Shown: positions 1-9,265 of the stretch, one piece after another
How positions within the stretch are numbered: the first letter of the stretch is position 1
How the letters are laid out: each line of letters begins with the position of its first letter
Assembly: GCF_900111895.1 (NCBI RefSeq)
Contig: NZ_FOKB01000002.1
Coordinates: forward strand, 496,001-560,000
DNA: 64,000 nt
Origin: Pseudomonas simiae
Lineage (GTDB): Bacteria; Pseudomonadota; Gammaproteobacteria; Pseudomonadales; Pseudomonadaceae
Direction: 5' to 3'
Made by a program: the position numbers and the translations under genes
The notes under the pieces: model-generated
What the model was told of the DNA's origin: nothing
The model's database searches: none
Seen by the model: the letters and a program-made list of their open reading frames with translations, nothing else

Positions 1-627
1 CTGGGCATCATCAAGACGGCAACGCAGTTGCTGCACCGCCGCGCCGATCTGGCGGACACCGACAAGCGCCACCTGGAATACGTGATCAGTGAAGTCAGCC
101 GTATCAACGACCTGATCACCGAATTCCTCGACTTTGCCAAGCCCAACCCGCCGTTGCGCGTATTGCTGCCGGCGCGCCCGTTGGTCGAGGAAATCCTCGG
201 CTTCTGCGCCCCGGAGCTGGCCACGCATACTATCGATGCGCAGATCGACGACCAGGCGCCGGGAGCGACGATCTACGCAGATGCCAAACAGCTCAAGCAG
301 GCGTGCCTCAACCTGATTCTCAACGCCATCGACGCGATGCCCGAAGGTGGGCGCCTGACCCTGGGGATTCGCGCGGACGGCGAGAACACGGTGATCAGCA
401 TCGCCGACACCGGCCAGGGTATTCCGGCGGACATGATCGAACGCATCTTCACGCCTTTCGTTACCACCAAGGCCTCCGGCACCGGCCTGGGCCTGGCCAA
501 AGTCTATTCGATCATGGAAAGTCACGACGGCAGCATCGAATGTGCCAGTGAAAAAGATGCCGGCGCCACCTTCAGCCTGTACATTCCGGCGAGTGGCGAA
601 GACGACGAGGACAGTCATGACGCATAA
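1..627 (+). CDS. Sensor histidine kinase, C-terminal part (5' end outside window)
   Basis: The reading frame is open from the first base and ends in TAA at 627, so only the kinase core is seen. The first visible residues belong to the end of a dimerisation helix (EVSRINDLITEFLDFAKP). They are followed by the ATP-binding domain: N box LNLILNAIDAM, G1 DTGQGIP, and G2 TKASGTGLGLAKV. The family autophosphorylates a histidine and passes the phosphate to a response regulator. The next gene starts inside this one (ATG at 617), so the two are translationally coupled and the product is very likely the cognate kinase. The sensing domain lies outside the window, so the signal cannot be inferred. Confidence 0.93.
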   Translation: MGIIKTATQLLHRRADLADTDKRHLEYVISEVSRINDLITEFLDFAKPNPPLRVLLPARPLVEEILGFCAPELATHTIDAQIDDQAPGATIYADAKQLKQACLNLILNAIDAMPEGGRLTLGIRADGENTVISIADTGQGIPADMIERIFTPFVTTKASGTGLGLAKVYSIMESHDGSIECASEKDAGATFSLYIPASGEDDEDSHDA

Positions 628-2014
628 CATTCTGGTAGTCGACGACGAACCCAAGCTCTGCGACTTGCTGGCATCGGCCCTGGGGCAGAACGATGTGCAG
701 GTGTTCATCGCCGGCAACGGCCTGCATGCGCTCAAGGTGCTGGAACAGGAAGACATCGACCTGGTGATCAGCGACTGGCGCATGCCGGGCATGGACGGTC
801 CGGCGCTGCTGGCCGAGATCAAGGTGCGCTACCCCCATGTGCCGGTGATCGTGATGACCGCCTACAGCACGGTGAAGAACGCCGTGCAGTCGATGCGCAA
901 CGGCGCCTACGACTACATCGCCAAGCCGTTCGACATCGACGAGCTGGACATCACCGTGGCCAAGGCCCTGCAGTTTCGCGACATCATGCGCGACAACGCA
1001 CGCCTGCGTGCCGAGCTGGACGAGCACGCGCAATTCGACAGCCTGGTAGGCGACAGCCCGGCGTTTCGCAAAGTGCTGCAAGCCGTGGACTCGGTGCGCG
1101 ACAGCAGCGCCACCATCCTGCTGACCGGCGAAAGCGGCACCGGCAAGGAAATGGTCGCCCGCGCCATTCACAAACATGGCAGCCGTGCCGACAAACCCTT
1201 CGTGGCGGTCAATTGCGCGGCCATCCCGGAAGGGCTGCTGGAAAGCGAAATGTTCGGCCACCGCAAAGGCGCGTTCACCGGTGCCGTGGCTGACCGGGTA
1301 GGGCGCTTCCAACAGGCCGACAAAGGCACGCTGTTTCTCGATGAAGTGGGCGACATGCCCCTGGCGTTGCAGGCCAAGATCCTGCGCGCGTTGCAGGAGC
1401 GGGTGATCGAACCGGTGGGCGATCCCCGCGAGCGCAAGGTGGATGTGCGAGTGATCGCCGCGACCAACAAGAACCTGCTGGACGCGGTGGCCAACAAGGA
1501 ATTTCGCGAAGACCTGTACTACCGCCTCAACGTGTTCCCGATTCCCTTGCCGTCATTGCGCGAACGGGTGGAAGACATCGCGCCCCTGGCCCGTCACTTC
1601 GCCCAGACCCTCAGCGCCACTGCCGGTAAACGCATCACCGGTTTCAGTGCTGAAGCGTTGCAGGCCATGGCGGCCTACCACTGGCCAGGCAATATCCGTG
1701 AACTGCAGAACTGCGTAGAGCGCGCGACCATTGTGGCGGCGTCGCCGGTGATCGAAGACATCGACTTGCCGGGCTACCTGTTTGCGTCCAAACCGAACCA
1801 GGGCGACGTGACGGCGATCCTCAGCGACGGGCCGGGCATTCCCCAGGACCTGGATGCGGCACTGGCGGAAGTGGAAAAGGCCTACATACTCGCGGCGTTG
1901 CAGGAGAGCAATGGCGTGCAAGCGGCGGCGGCGGCGAAGATCGGGATTTCGGAGCGCAGCTTCTGGTACCGCCTCAAGAAGCTGGGCATTCAGGTCGACA
2001 AAATAGTCCGCTGA
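617..2014 (+). CDS. NtrC-family sigma-54-dependent response regulator
   Basis: 465 residues from the ATG that overlaps the kinase stop. An upstream in-frame start would lie inside the kinase and is ignored. Domain order is receiver (MTHNILVVDDEP, phospho-acceptor D in LVISDWRMPG), AAA+ activator (Walker A GESGTGKE, sigma-54 contact loop GAFTGA, Walker B GTLFLDEVG) and a C-terminal Fis-type helix-turn-helix (AAAAKIGISERSFWYRLKKL). When phosphorylated, such proteins oligomerise and hydrolyse ATP to open RpoN promoters. All signature motifs are intact. The regulon cannot be deduced: no transport or metabolic gene follows on this strand, and the next gene is convergent. Confidence 0.95.
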   Translation: MTHNILVVDDEPKLCDLLASALGQNDVQVFIAGNGLHALKVLEQEDIDLVISDWRMPGMDGPALLAEIKVRYPHVPVIVMTAYSTVKNAVQSMRNGAYDYIAKPFDIDELDITVAKALQFRDIMRDNARLRAELDEHAQFDSLVGDSPAFRKVLQAVDSVRDSSATILLTGESGTGKEMVARAIHKHGSRADKPFVAVNCAAIPEGLLESEMFGHRKGAFTGAVADRVGRFQQADKGTLFLDEVGDMPLALQAKILRALQERVIEPVGDPRERKVDVRVIAATNKNLLDAVANKEFREDLYYRLNVFPIPLPSLRERVEDIAPLARHFAQTLSATAGKRITGFSAEALQAMAAYHWPGNIRELQNCVERATIVAASPVIEDIDLPGYLFASKPNQGDVTAILSDGPGIPQDLDAALAEVEKAYILAALQESNGVQAAAAAKIGISERSFWYRLKKLGIQVDKIVR

Positions 2015-2048
2015 TCTTTCCGGCACACCTCAATTCAAATGTGGTGTG

Positions 2049-2387
2049 TCAGGTATGGACGCGTACCCAGATGCTCACTAACACGGTTGCCGCCATCAAC
2101 CAGGCGACAGCCGCCACGGCCAGCGACGCCTCCAACCGCATCCGATCCACCACCACATACAACGTCGCCAAATACACAAAATACGGAATGATCGACCACA
2201 TCCCGAACAGGATCGTGGTCTTCAAATCCTCCACCGAGCGGCCCTTGCCGACGATGTAATGGGCGATCAACGCAAAGGTCGGAAACAGCGGCACCAAACC
2301 AGCGATGTAGTAGTTTTTGGTCTTGGCCAGCACGGCCAGAATCAACACCACCGCCGCGCCAAGAGCGGCCTTCAACACCAGATCCAT
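2049..2387 (-). CDS. GlpM-family inner membrane protein
   Basis: 112 residues, almost entirely hydrophobic, with about four predicted membrane segments. The stretch YYIAGLVPLFPTFALIAHY resembles the GlpM family, named from the Pseudomonas aeruginosa glp region, where it has been linked to alginate production; its molecular role is not settled. The ATG overlaps the aauR stop codon by one base (TGATG), so it is the last gene of an aauS-aauR unit. A true glp cluster lies about 7 kb away but this gene is not part of it. The name rests on remembered similarity and is less certain than the membrane prediction. Confidence 0.78.
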   Translation of the reverse strand: MDLVLKAALGAAVVLILAVLAKTKNYYIAGLVPLFPTFALIAHYIVGKGRSVEDLKTTILFGMWSIIPYFVYLATLYVVVDRMRLEASLAVAAVAWLMAATVLVSIWVRVHT

Positions 2388-3736
2388 CAGTGGCTCAACC
2401 CGTATTTTTTGACTTTATCGAACAGCGTGGTCTTAGCCATCCCCAGTTCCTGACTGGCCTGGGTCAGGTTGCCGCCGCTGCGTTGCAAGGCGTCGTTGAG
2501 CAGGTTGCGTTCGAACGCTTCCACTGCCTCGGTGAAAGCCAGGCTTTGGCTGCCGCTGCTGGTGCCGCTTTTCTTGAAGGCCGGCAGGCCGAGGGCGAAG
2601 CGTTCGGCGACGTTGCGCAGTTCACGCACGTTGCCCGGCCAGTCGTGGCTCATCAGGCTCGACAGGGTCTGGTTGTCCAGCTCCGGCACACTGCGGTCAA
2701 AACGCAGCGACGACTGCTGAAGGAAATGTTCGAACAGCTGCAGGATGTCTTCGCGGCGCTCGCGCAACGGCGGCAGCTCCAGGGTCACCACGTTGAGGCG
2801 ATAGTACAGGTCGCTGCGGAACTGATTGGCACGGCTCAGTTCATCGAGGTCAGACTTGGTGGCGGCGATCACCCGGCAATCCACCGCCACGCTCTGGTTC
2901 GACCCCAGGCGTTCCAGGGTACGCTCCTGCAAAACTCGCAGTAGCTTGATCTGCAGGTTGATCGGCATGCTTTCCACTTCATCGAGGAACAGCGTGCCTT
3001 CGTGGGCGTGTTCGATCTTACCGATACGACGTTTGCCGGCGCCGGTGAAGGCATTGGCTTCGTGACCGAAAATCTCGCTTTCGAATAGGTTCTCCGGTAG
3101 GCCGCCGCAGTTCAGCGCGACGAACTGGTGAGCATGACGCCGGCTGAAATCATGCAGGCAGCGCGCAACCAGTTCCTTGCCGGTGCCAGTCTCGCCTTCG
3201 ATCAGCACGTTGGCCGAGGTGTCGGCCACGTTGGCGATCAGCTCGCGCAGGTTCTGCATGGCCGGTGAGCGGCCGATGATGCGGCCTTCCAGCGAATCGC
3301 GCTCGGCCAATTGGCGGCGCAGCGACCAGACTTCCCTCGCCAGTCCGCGCTGTTCAAGGGCGCGGCGGGCCACGTCCACCAAGCGTTCGGGGGAGAAGGG
3401 TTTTTCCATGAAGTCATAGGCGCCGTTGCGCATGGCGCCGACGGCCATGGAGATGTCGCCGTGCCCGGTGATCAGCACCACCGGCAAGCTTTTATCCAAA
3501 GCCTTGAGACGGGTGAGTAGCTCCAGGCCGTCAATGCCGGGCAAGCGGATGTCGCTGATCACAATGCCGGCGAAGTTCTCGCCGATGCGCTTCAACGCCT
3601 CTTCAGCGCTGCCTACGCCGACACTGGGAATGTCTTCCAGGGCCAGGGCCTGCTGGCAGCCGAGCAGTACATGGGGGTCGTCTTCGACGATCAGTACCGT
3701 GAGCTCGTCTTTAATGGCTTTAGCGTCTGTATTCAT
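2387..3736 (-). CDS. aauR: AauR, sigma-54 response regulator of acidic amino-acid uptake
   Basis: 449 residues: receiver domain (LTVLIVEDDPHVLL, phospho-acceptor D in IVISDIRLPG), AAA+ domain (Walker A GETGTGKE, Walker B GTLFLDEVES) and a C-terminal Fis-type helix-turn-helix (TQASQELGMAKTTLFDKVKKY). The sigma-54 contact loop reads NAFTGA where GAFTGA is usual. The ATG overlaps the kinase stop by four bases. In Pseudomonas putida, AauSR activates uptake of glutamate and aspartate. The assignment here rests on the next operon being aatJQMP, whose promoter region carries an RpoN site and palindromes of the reported AauR type. Confidence 0.88.
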   Translation of the reverse strand: MNTDAKAIKDELTVLIVEDDPHVLLGCQQALALEDIPSVGVGSAEEALKRIGENFAGIVISDIRLPGIDGLELLTRLKALDKSLPVVLITGHGDISMAVGAMRNGAYDFMEKPFSPERLVDVARRALEQRGLAREVWSLRRQLAERDSLEGRIIGRSPAMQNLRELIANVADTSANVLIEGETGTGKELVARCLHDFSRRHAHQFVALNCGGLPENLFESEIFGHEANAFTGAGKRRIGKIEHAHEGTLFLDEVESMPINLQIKLLRVLQERTLERLGSNQSVAVDCRVIAATKSDLDELSRANQFRSDLYYRLNVVTLELPPLRERREDILQLFEHFLQQSSLRFDRSVPELDNQTLSSLMSHDWPGNVRELRNVAERFALGLPAFKKSGTSSGSQSLAFTEAVEAFERNLLNDALQRSGGNLTQASQELGMAKTTLFDKVKKYGLSH

Positions 3737-5634
3737 GTCGACTCAGCTTTTTGAGCGCCCGCCAACGGCAGGCACAAGACAAAGGCCGTTCCACCACTGG
3801 CCGGGTGTTCCACGGCAAGGTTGCCGCCGGTGGCCGCCGCCAGGCTGGCGGAGAGGGTCAGGCCCAGGCCCAGGCCTTGCTCGCCGGGCTTGGTGGTGAA
3901 GAACGGTTCAAACAAATGCTTGCGCGCCTCCGGGTCGATACCGTGGCCATTGTCGCGCACGTGCAGGCGGTATTTACCGTCGGCGCTGCTGCCTTCCAGC
4001 CACAGCTCGGGAGCCGGCTGAGCCTGCATAGCGTCGAGGGCATTGCCGATCAGGTTGACCAGGATCTGCTCCAGGCGCGTCTGGTCGATTTGCAATTGCG
4101 CGTGGGAAAAGTCGCGGTGCAGGGTCAGCGGTAGGCTGTCCAGGCGTGCGCCGAGTACTTGGAAAGCCGCGTCTACCGCTTTGGCCAGGCTGGCTTCGCC
4201 CTGGTCATCGCCGCGCCGGGCGAAGGAGCGCAGGCTGGCGGTGATGCGACCCATGCGGTCGATCAGTTCGTTGATGGTTTTGAGGTTGGCACTGGCGGTG
4301 TCCAGGGCGCCGCGCTCCAGGAAGCGTACGGTGTTGCCGGACAGGGTGCGCAGGGCTGCCAGGGGCTGGTTCAATTCGTGGGCGATGCTGGTCGACATCT
4401 GGCCGATGGCCGCCAGCTTGCCGGCCTGCACCAGTTCATCCTGGGCGCGGCGCAGCGTCTCCTCGGCCTGGCGCCGTTCGCGGATCTGGCCCTTGAGCCG
4501 TTCGTTGCTGGCACGCAGGTCGGCGGTGCGTTCGGCAATCCGTCGTTCCAGCTGGCTGTTGGCTTCCTGCAGGGCTTCCCGCGCGGCGAGGCGGGTGGCG
4601 ATGACTTTGCGTCGCTCGTTCCAGGCAATCAGCAAAAACGCCACCAGGCCAAACGCGACGGCCACCAAAATGCCTTGGTTGATCGCCGCACGGCGCAGGT
4701 CGTTGAGCGGGGTGAGCAGGGTGAAATTCCAGGGTGTGTCATTCAGCGGGCGGGTTTGCGCCAGGTAGCTGACTTCGTGCTCGTCGTTCACCACTTCGCT
4801 GTTGGCCGGGAAGGTCAGTTTCTCGGTACCTTCGTTGAGGCGCTCGCGGGCCAGGGGTTCCAGCTCGTTCAACGTCGCCCAGTAGTATTGCAGGCTGTGG
4901 GCCAGGCGTTCCTTGACGTCATCGCTCAGCGGACGCACAGCCTTGAGGCGGCGGGCCGGGTCGCTGGAGAGGATGATGATGCCGTTCTCGTCGCTCACAA
5001 AGGCTTCGAGGCGCGCGCGTTGCCAGCGTTCCTCCAGGGCTTCGAGGCGCACCTTGACCACGGCGACGCCGATGATCTTGCCATGCTCTTCCAGGCCGTG
5101 GGCCAGGTAGTAGCCAGGTTCGCCGTTGGTGCTGCCGATGCCGTAGAAACGGCCAGGCTGGCCACGCACGGCGTTCTGGAAATAGGCGCGGAAGGACAGG
5201 TCTTCACCCTGGTAACTGTCGGCATCACGCCAGTTACTGGTGGCCAGCACGCGGCCGGTGGTGTCCATCACGTAGATGGCCCGGCTGCGACTGCGTCGGT
5301 TCAGGCCTTCGAGGTAATCGTTGACGGTCTTGCGGGTTTCCTGATTGGGGTCGGCCAGCAGCGCGGACACGCTGGACTCCAGTTCCAACAGGCTGGGCAA
5401 GTAGGTGTATTTGCTCAGTTCGCTTTCGACGGTGCGGGCATGCAGCTCCAGCTGGCGTTCGCCAGTGTCGCTGAGGGTGCGGATGCCGTAGTACTCGCTG
5501 ACCCAGAAGCCGATATAACCCAGGCCGATCATCAGGGCGATGATCAACGGCGGCAGGAACAGTTGGCGGATCAGGCGTGGTTTCACGGCAAGTGATGGCG
5601 GTGCGGCGCGAAATTGGTTGGGGTCGCATTTCAT
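3733..5634 (-). CDS. aauS: AauS, membrane sensor histidine kinase (DctB-like)
   Basis: 633 residues from ATG 5634; an in-frame GTG one codon earlier is possible. A transmembrane helix near residues 28-46 (FLPPLIIALMIGLGYIGFW) and a second near 325-345 (GILVAVAFGLVAFLLIAW) bracket a periplasmic sensor region of about 280 residues, as in dicarboxylate sensor DctB. A coiled-coil linker, HisKA domain (H in SIAHELNQPLAAL) and ATPase domain (N box LIGNALDAM, DNGHGID, GLGLGLTLS) follow. It is predicted to sense acidic amino acids outside the inner membrane and to phosphorylate AauR. A REPIN separates it from aatP, so it may have its own promoter or receive read-through from the aat operon. Confidence 0.88.
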   Translation of the reverse strand: MKCDPNQFRAAPPSLAVKPRLIRQLFLPPLIIALMIGLGYIGFWVSEYYGIRTLSDTGERQLELHARTVESELSKYTYLPSLLELESSVSALLADPNQETRKTVNDYLEGLNRRSRSRAIYVMDTTGRVLATSNWRDADSYQGEDLSFRAYFQNAVRGQPGRFYGIGSTNGEPGYYLAHGLEEHGKIIGVAVVKVRLEALEERWQRARLEAFVSDENGIIILSSDPARRLKAVRPLSDDVKERLAHSLQYYWATLNELEPLARERLNEGTEKLTFPANSEVVNDEHEVSYLAQTRPLNDTPWNFTLLTPLNDLRRAAINQGILVAVAFGLVAFLLIAWNERRKVIATRLAAREALQEANSQLERRIAERTADLRASNERLKGQIRERRQAEETLRRAQDELVQAGKLAAIGQMSTSIAHELNQPLAALRTLSGNTVRFLERGALDTASANLKTINELIDRMGRITASLRSFARRGDDQGEASLAKAVDAAFQVLGARLDSLPLTLHRDFSHAQLQIDQTRLEQILVNLIGNALDAMQAQPAPELWLEGSSADGKYRLHVRDNGHGIDPEARKHLFEPFFTTKPGEQGLGLGLTLSASLAAATGGNLAVEHPASGGTAFVLCLPLAGAQKAEST

Positions 5635-5670
5635 CACAGATGCCTTGGGTCAGCTACCGCTCACCCCTTC

Positions 5671-5771
5671 CTGTAGGAGCGAGCTTGCTCGCGAAAAAAC
5701 CAAGGGCATCGCGTTCATCCAGGATGTGCGCGTCATCGTTGCCTTTTTCGCGAGCAAGCTCGCTCCTACAG
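5671..5771. repeat. REPIN: two inverted REP copies between aauS and aatP
   Basis: Two 28-base arms (5671-5698 and 5744-5771) are exact reverse complements, with 45 bases between them. Each arm holds the core GGAGCGAGCTTGCTCGCG. This is the classic Pseudomonas paired-REP arrangement and would fold into a long hairpin. The core is GAGCGAGC here, unlike the GAGCGGGC form seen at 11092 and 15315. Confidence 0.93.
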
Positions 5772-5792
5772 GAGGAGCAAGCTGTGGCTTTT

Positions 5793-6527
5793 TTAGTGCT
5801 GCAGGATTTTCTCAAGGAAGTGCTGCGCGCGTTCGGAGCGGGCGCTGATGTCGCCGAAAAACTCTTCTTTCGGGCAGTCTTCGATGATCTTGCCGGCGTC
5901 CATGAAGATCACGCGGTCGGCCACTTTGCGGGCGAAGCCCATTTCGTGGGTCACGCACATCATGGTCATGCCTTCTTGGGCCAGCTGCACCATTACGTCG
6001 AGTACTTCGTTGACCATTTCCGGATCGAGGGCCGAGGTCGGTTCGTCGAACAGCATGACGATCGGGTCCATGGCCAGGGCGCGGGCAATTGCCACGCGTT
6101 GTTGCTGGCCGCCGGAAAGCTGGCCCGGGTGCTTGTGGGCGTGTGCCGACAGGCCCACACGCTCAAGCAGTTGCAGGCCTTTCTTGGTCGCTTCTTCCTT
6201 GCTGCGACCGAGTACCTTGATCTGCGCGATGGTCAGGTTCTCGGTGATGGTCAGGTGCGGGAACAGCTCGAAGTGCTGGAACACCATGCCCACGCGCGAA
6301 CGCAGCTGCGGCAGGTTGGTCTTCGGGTCGGCGATGGAGGTGCCGTCGACCACGATGTCGCCCTTCTGGAACGGTTCCAGCGCGTTGACGCACTTGATCA
6401 GGGTGGACTTACCCGAGCCCGACGGCCCGCACACCACGATCACTTCGCCTTTTTTGACATCGGTGCTGCAATCGGTCAGCACCTGGAAGTCGCCATACCA
6501 CTTGTTGATATTCTTGATAGAGATCAT
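5793..6527 (-). CDS. aatP: AatP, ATP-binding subunit of glutamate/aspartate ABC importer
   Basis: 244 residues with Walker [11 protein letters not shown] loop [12 protein letters not shown], signature LSGGQQQRV, Walker [16 protein letters not shown] and the switch histidine in CVTHEMGF. Length and motifs match the ATPases of polar amino-acid importers (GltL/GlnQ type). It powers AatQ and AatM in the inner membrane. The start overlaps the aatM stop by four bases, and it is the last gene of the aatJQMP operon. Confidence 0.95.
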   Translation of the reverse strand: MISIKNINKWYGDFQVLTDCSTDVKKGEVIVVCGPSGSGKSTLIKCVNALEPFQKGDIVVDGTSIADPKTNLPQLRSRVGMVFQHFELFPHLTITENLTIAQIKVLGRSKEEATKKGLQLLERVGLSAHAHKHPGQLSGGQQQRVAIARALAMDPIVMLFDEPTSALDPEMVNEVLDVMVQLAQEGMTMMCVTHEMGFARKVADRVIFMDAGKIIEDCPKEEFFGDISARSERAQHFLEKILQH

Positions 6528-7195
6528 ACGGCAAACCTTTTTTGCAGACGCTTGACCAGCAGCGAGGCGGAAAAGCTGATGATGAAGTAGACGACACCGG
6601 CGAAGATCAAGAACTCATTGGAGCGGCCGATGATGTCGCCGTTGGAGCGGGCGGAGTTGAGGAAGTCCACCAGGCCCACGGTGTAGACCAGCGAGGTGTC
6701 CTGGAACAGGATGATCGACTGTTGCAGCAGCAACGGGGTCATCTTGCGGAACGCCTGGGGCAGGATGATCAGGCGCATGGTCTGGCCGTAGGTCATGCCC
6801 ATGGCCTGTGCTGCTGCCATCTGGCCTTTGGGGATCGACTGCACGCCGGCCCGTACGATCTCGCAGAAGTACGCGGCTTCGAACATCATGAAGGCCACGA
6901 CGCAGGAGGTGAACGCACCGATCGGGGTGTCTTCGCCGGTGATCCAGCGCAATACGAACGGCACCGCCAGGTAAAACCAGGTGATCACCAGCAGCAGCGG
7001 GATCGAGCGGAAGTAGTTCACATAAGCGCCGGCCACGCGGGACAGCAGTTTGCTGGACGACAGGCGCATCAGCGCCAGGACCGTACCCAGCGCAATGCCG
7101 CCGACTACCCCCATGACCATCAACTGCAAGGTCATGACCATGCCGTTCCACAGGCCTGGGATAGCGGGGATGATGCCGCTGAAATCGAAGTCCAT
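6524..7195 (-). CDS. aatM: AatM, permease of glutamate/aspartate ABC importer
   Basis: 223 residues with about five membrane helices and the EAA-type cytoplasmic loop ([20 protein letters not shown]) that contacts the ATPase. It belongs to the HisM/GltK amino-acid permease family and pairs with AatQ to form the channel. Its ATG shares one base with the aatQ stop (TAATG), a sign of translational coupling. Confidence 0.95.
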   Translation of the reverse strand: MDFDFSGIIPAIPGLWNGMVMTLQLMVMGVVGGIALGTVLALMRLSSSKLLSRVAGAYVNYFRSIPLLLVITWFYLAVPFVLRWITGEDTPIGAFTSCVVAFMMFEAAYFCEIVRAGVQSIPKGQMAAAQAMGMTYGQTMRLIILPQAFRKMTPLLLQQSIILFQDTSLVYTVGLVDFLNSARSNGDIIGRSNEFLIFAGVVYFIISFSASLLVKRLQKRFAV

Positions 7196-7941
7196 TATTT
7201 ACCCCCCACGGAGATCAGGCCGGGCACTGCGACTTTCTTCTCGACCAGGCGCATGAGCAGCATCAGGCTCATGTTCAGGGTGAAATAGATCAGCGTGGCC
7301 AGGGTGAAGGCTTCAAACAGGTTGGCCGAGAACTCGGCGGTCTGTTTGGTTTGCGCCAGCAGTTCCATCAGGCCGATCAAGGACGCCACGGAGGAGTTCT
7401 TGAAGACGTTGAGGAATTCCGAGGTGAGCGGTGGAATGATGATTCGGTAGGCCTGCGGCAGCAGCACGTTCCAATAGATCTGCGGCAGCTTGAAGCCCAT
7501 GGCGCGCGCGGCGGATTCCTGGCCGCGTGGCAGCGCCTGGATACCGGTACGCACCTGCTCACACACACGGGCGGCGGTGAACAGGCCCAGGCACACGACA
7601 ACGCTCAGGTAGGCCGAGGTGGTCGGGTTGAGGTCTTGTTTGTACCAGTCCTGCAGGTTCTGCGGCAGCATGTCGGGTACCAGGAAGTACCAGATGAACA
7701 GCTGCACCAGCAACGGCACGTTACGAAACAGTTCCACGTAGCAGGTCGCGATGCCCGATACGATGCGGTTTGGCACGGTGCGCATGACGCCCAGAATGGA
7801 CCCCAGCAGCAAGGCGATAATCCATGCCACGACAGCGATGGCGATGGTCCAGCCCAGGCCGGCGATGTACCAGTCGAGATAAGTCTCGCTGCCCACGCCA
7901 GTGGACTTGAAGAACACGCCCCAGTCCCAGTTGTAATTCAT
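7195..7941 (-). CDS. aatQ: AatQ, permease of glutamate/aspartate ABC importer
   Basis: 248 residues from ATG 7941, chosen because GGGGAG lies just upstream; the reading frame extends 29 codons further without a good ribosome site. Membrane helices alternate with an EAA loop (EQVRTGIQALPRGQESAARA). The N-terminus MNYNWDWGVFF is typical of GltJ-like permeases. A stable hairpin separates it from the binding-protein gene aatJ. Confidence 0.95.
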   Translation of the reverse strand: MNYNWDWGVFFKSTGVGSETYLDWYIAGLGWTIAIAVVAWIIALLLGSILGVMRTVPNRIVSGIATCYVELFRNVPLLVQLFIWYFLVPDMLPQNLQDWYKQDLNPTTSAYLSVVVCLGLFTAARVCEQVRTGIQALPRGQESAARAMGFKLPQIYWNVLLPQAYRIIIPPLTSEFLNVFKNSSVASLIGLMELLAQTKQTAEFSANLFEAFTLATLIYFTLNMSLMLLMRLVEKKVAVPGLISVGGK

Positions 7942-8089
7942 TAGGGTCTCCCCTCGAAATCGATCGATGTACAAGCACCCGCTTGGGGAAGATCCTTTCC
8001 CGCCTGACGGTGAACGCCAGGCACACACGATCGGCTCGAAAACCGCCAGGTCGAGTGTTCCAATTAAAGCCAGCAGGTAGTAACAGACG

Positions 8090-8115
8090 CCTGAGGGAGG
8101 GTTGGCTCCCTCAGG
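8090..8115 (-). other. Intercistronic hairpin between aatJ and aatQ
   Basis: CCTGAGGGAG and CTCCCTCAGG form a perfect 10-bp stem with a 6-base loop, 19 bases after the aatJ stop. No T-run follows on the transcribed strand, so it is not a standard terminator. Such hairpins commonly protect the upstream mRNA end and favour excess synthesis of the binding protein; that role is inferred. Confidence 0.75.
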
Positions 8116-8134
8116 AGATAAGCTTAGTCAGGTA

Positions 8135-9061
8135 TCAGATTTTTACGTCAGGCGCTGGCTTGTCACTTGGGTTGGCGATCAGCTCCTTCACCTTGTCGCT
8201 CATCGGGAAGTTCAGGTTCAGGCCTTTTGGTGGGATTGGGCTCTCGAACCACTTGCTGTAGATCTTGTTGATTTCGCCGGATTTGTACAGGGCAACGATG
8301 GCGTCATCGACCGCTTTCTTGAAGGCCGGGTCGTCTTTACGCACCATGCATGCGTAGGCTTCGAAGGACTGCGGAGTACCGGTGATGACCCAGTCGTCCG
8401 GCTTCTTGGCCTTGGCTTCTTCACCGGCCAGCAGGGCGTCGTCCATCATGAAGGCAACGGCGCGGCCGCTTTCCAGCATCTGGAAGGATTCGCCATGGTC
8501 TTTGGCGGAGATGACGTTCATGCCCATTTGCTTGTCGGCGTTCATCGCTTTGATGATGCGCTCGGACGTGGTGCCGGCGGTGGTTACGACGTTCTTGCCT
8601 TTCAGGTCGGCAAAGTCAGCGTAGGACGGCTTGCCATCCTTGTCTTTCTTGACCAGCAGACGGGTGCCAATTTCGAAGATGTTGACGGTGAAATCAACTT
8701 GCTGGGCGCGTTCGGCGTTGTTGGTGGTGGAGCCGCACTCGAGGTCCGCGGTGCCGTTCTGGATCAGCGGAATACGGGTTTGTGAAGTGACCAGGTTGTA
8801 CTTGGCTTTCAAGTCGGGTTTGTTCAGGTCTTTTTTCAGTTGCTCGACGACGGCCAACTGAATGTCGTGGGAGTAGCCCACGGGTTTGCCCGAACCATCC
8901 GCGATGTAGGAAAACGGAATGGAGCTGTCGCGGTGAGCGAGAGTGATGGTGCCGGAGTCGTTGATCTTTTTCAGCGTGCCGGTGAGTTCGGCGGCGAAAA
9001 CTGGAGTGCTGATCAGAGCAGCAGCGATAGCTGCGCCCAGAATATGGGGAACGATGCGCAT
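8135..9061 (-). CDS. aatJ: AatJ, periplasmic glutamate/aspartate-binding protein
   Basis: 308 residues from ATG 9061, preceded by GAGGAAG at good spacing; the reading frame extends 39 codons upstream but that part lies in the promoter region. A signal peptide (MRIVPHILGAAIAAALISTP...VFAAELT) directs export. The mature protein is a type-3 solute-binding protein (GTLKKINDSGTITLAHRDSS, PFSYIADGSGKPVGYS), as in GltI. It captures acidic amino acids and delivers them to AatQM. It is the first gene of the operon, directly downstream of the sigma-54 promoter at 9175-9189. Confidence 0.95.
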   Translation of the reverse strand: MRIVPHILGAAIAAALISTPVFAAELTGTLKKINDSGTITLAHRDSSIPFSYIADGSGKPVGYSHDIQLAVVEQLKKDLNKPDLKAKYNLVTSQTRIPLIQNGTADLECGSTTNNAERAQQVDFTVNIFEIGTRLLVKKDKDGKPSYADFADLKGKNVVTTAGTTSERIIKAMNADKQMGMNVISAKDHGESFQMLESGRAVAFMMDDALLAGEEAKAKKPDDWVITGTPQSFEAYACMVRKDDPAFKKAVDDAIVALYKSGEINKIYSKWFESPIPPKGLNLNFPMSDKVKELIANPSDKPAPDVKI

Positions 9062-9174
9062 CAATACTTCCTCGACATTTGTTTTTTTTATGAAGCCGGC
9101 TAAACGGCTCTCTTGTACAGCGAATGCCCGTGACGGCTCCTGAAGCGTTCCAGGCAATCGTCCAAGAGTGTAGA

Positions 9175-9189
9175 GCATGAGTCGTGCCA
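9175..9189 (-). promoter_or_regulatory. Sigma-54 promoter of aatJQMP
   Basis: On the minus strand TGGCACGACTCATGC matches the RpoN -24/-12 consensus, with GG and GC exactly ten bases apart. The only departure is A for T before the -12 GC. It lies about 115 bases upstream of the aatJ start. The activator AauR is itself a sigma-54-type regulator, which supports the call. Confidence 0.88.
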
Positions 9190-9265
9190 GGCCCGAGATA
9201 AAAGGTTAACTCTATGATTTATAGGGTGATTAAGTTTGTGTGACGATGTTTTTTCAGGACTGAGG

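Noticed and set aside
2015..2048. CACACC...GGTGTG inverted repeat between the first regulator and the GlpM-like gene
   Set aside because: The stem is short, the loop is long and there is no T-run on either strand, so a terminator call is not justified.
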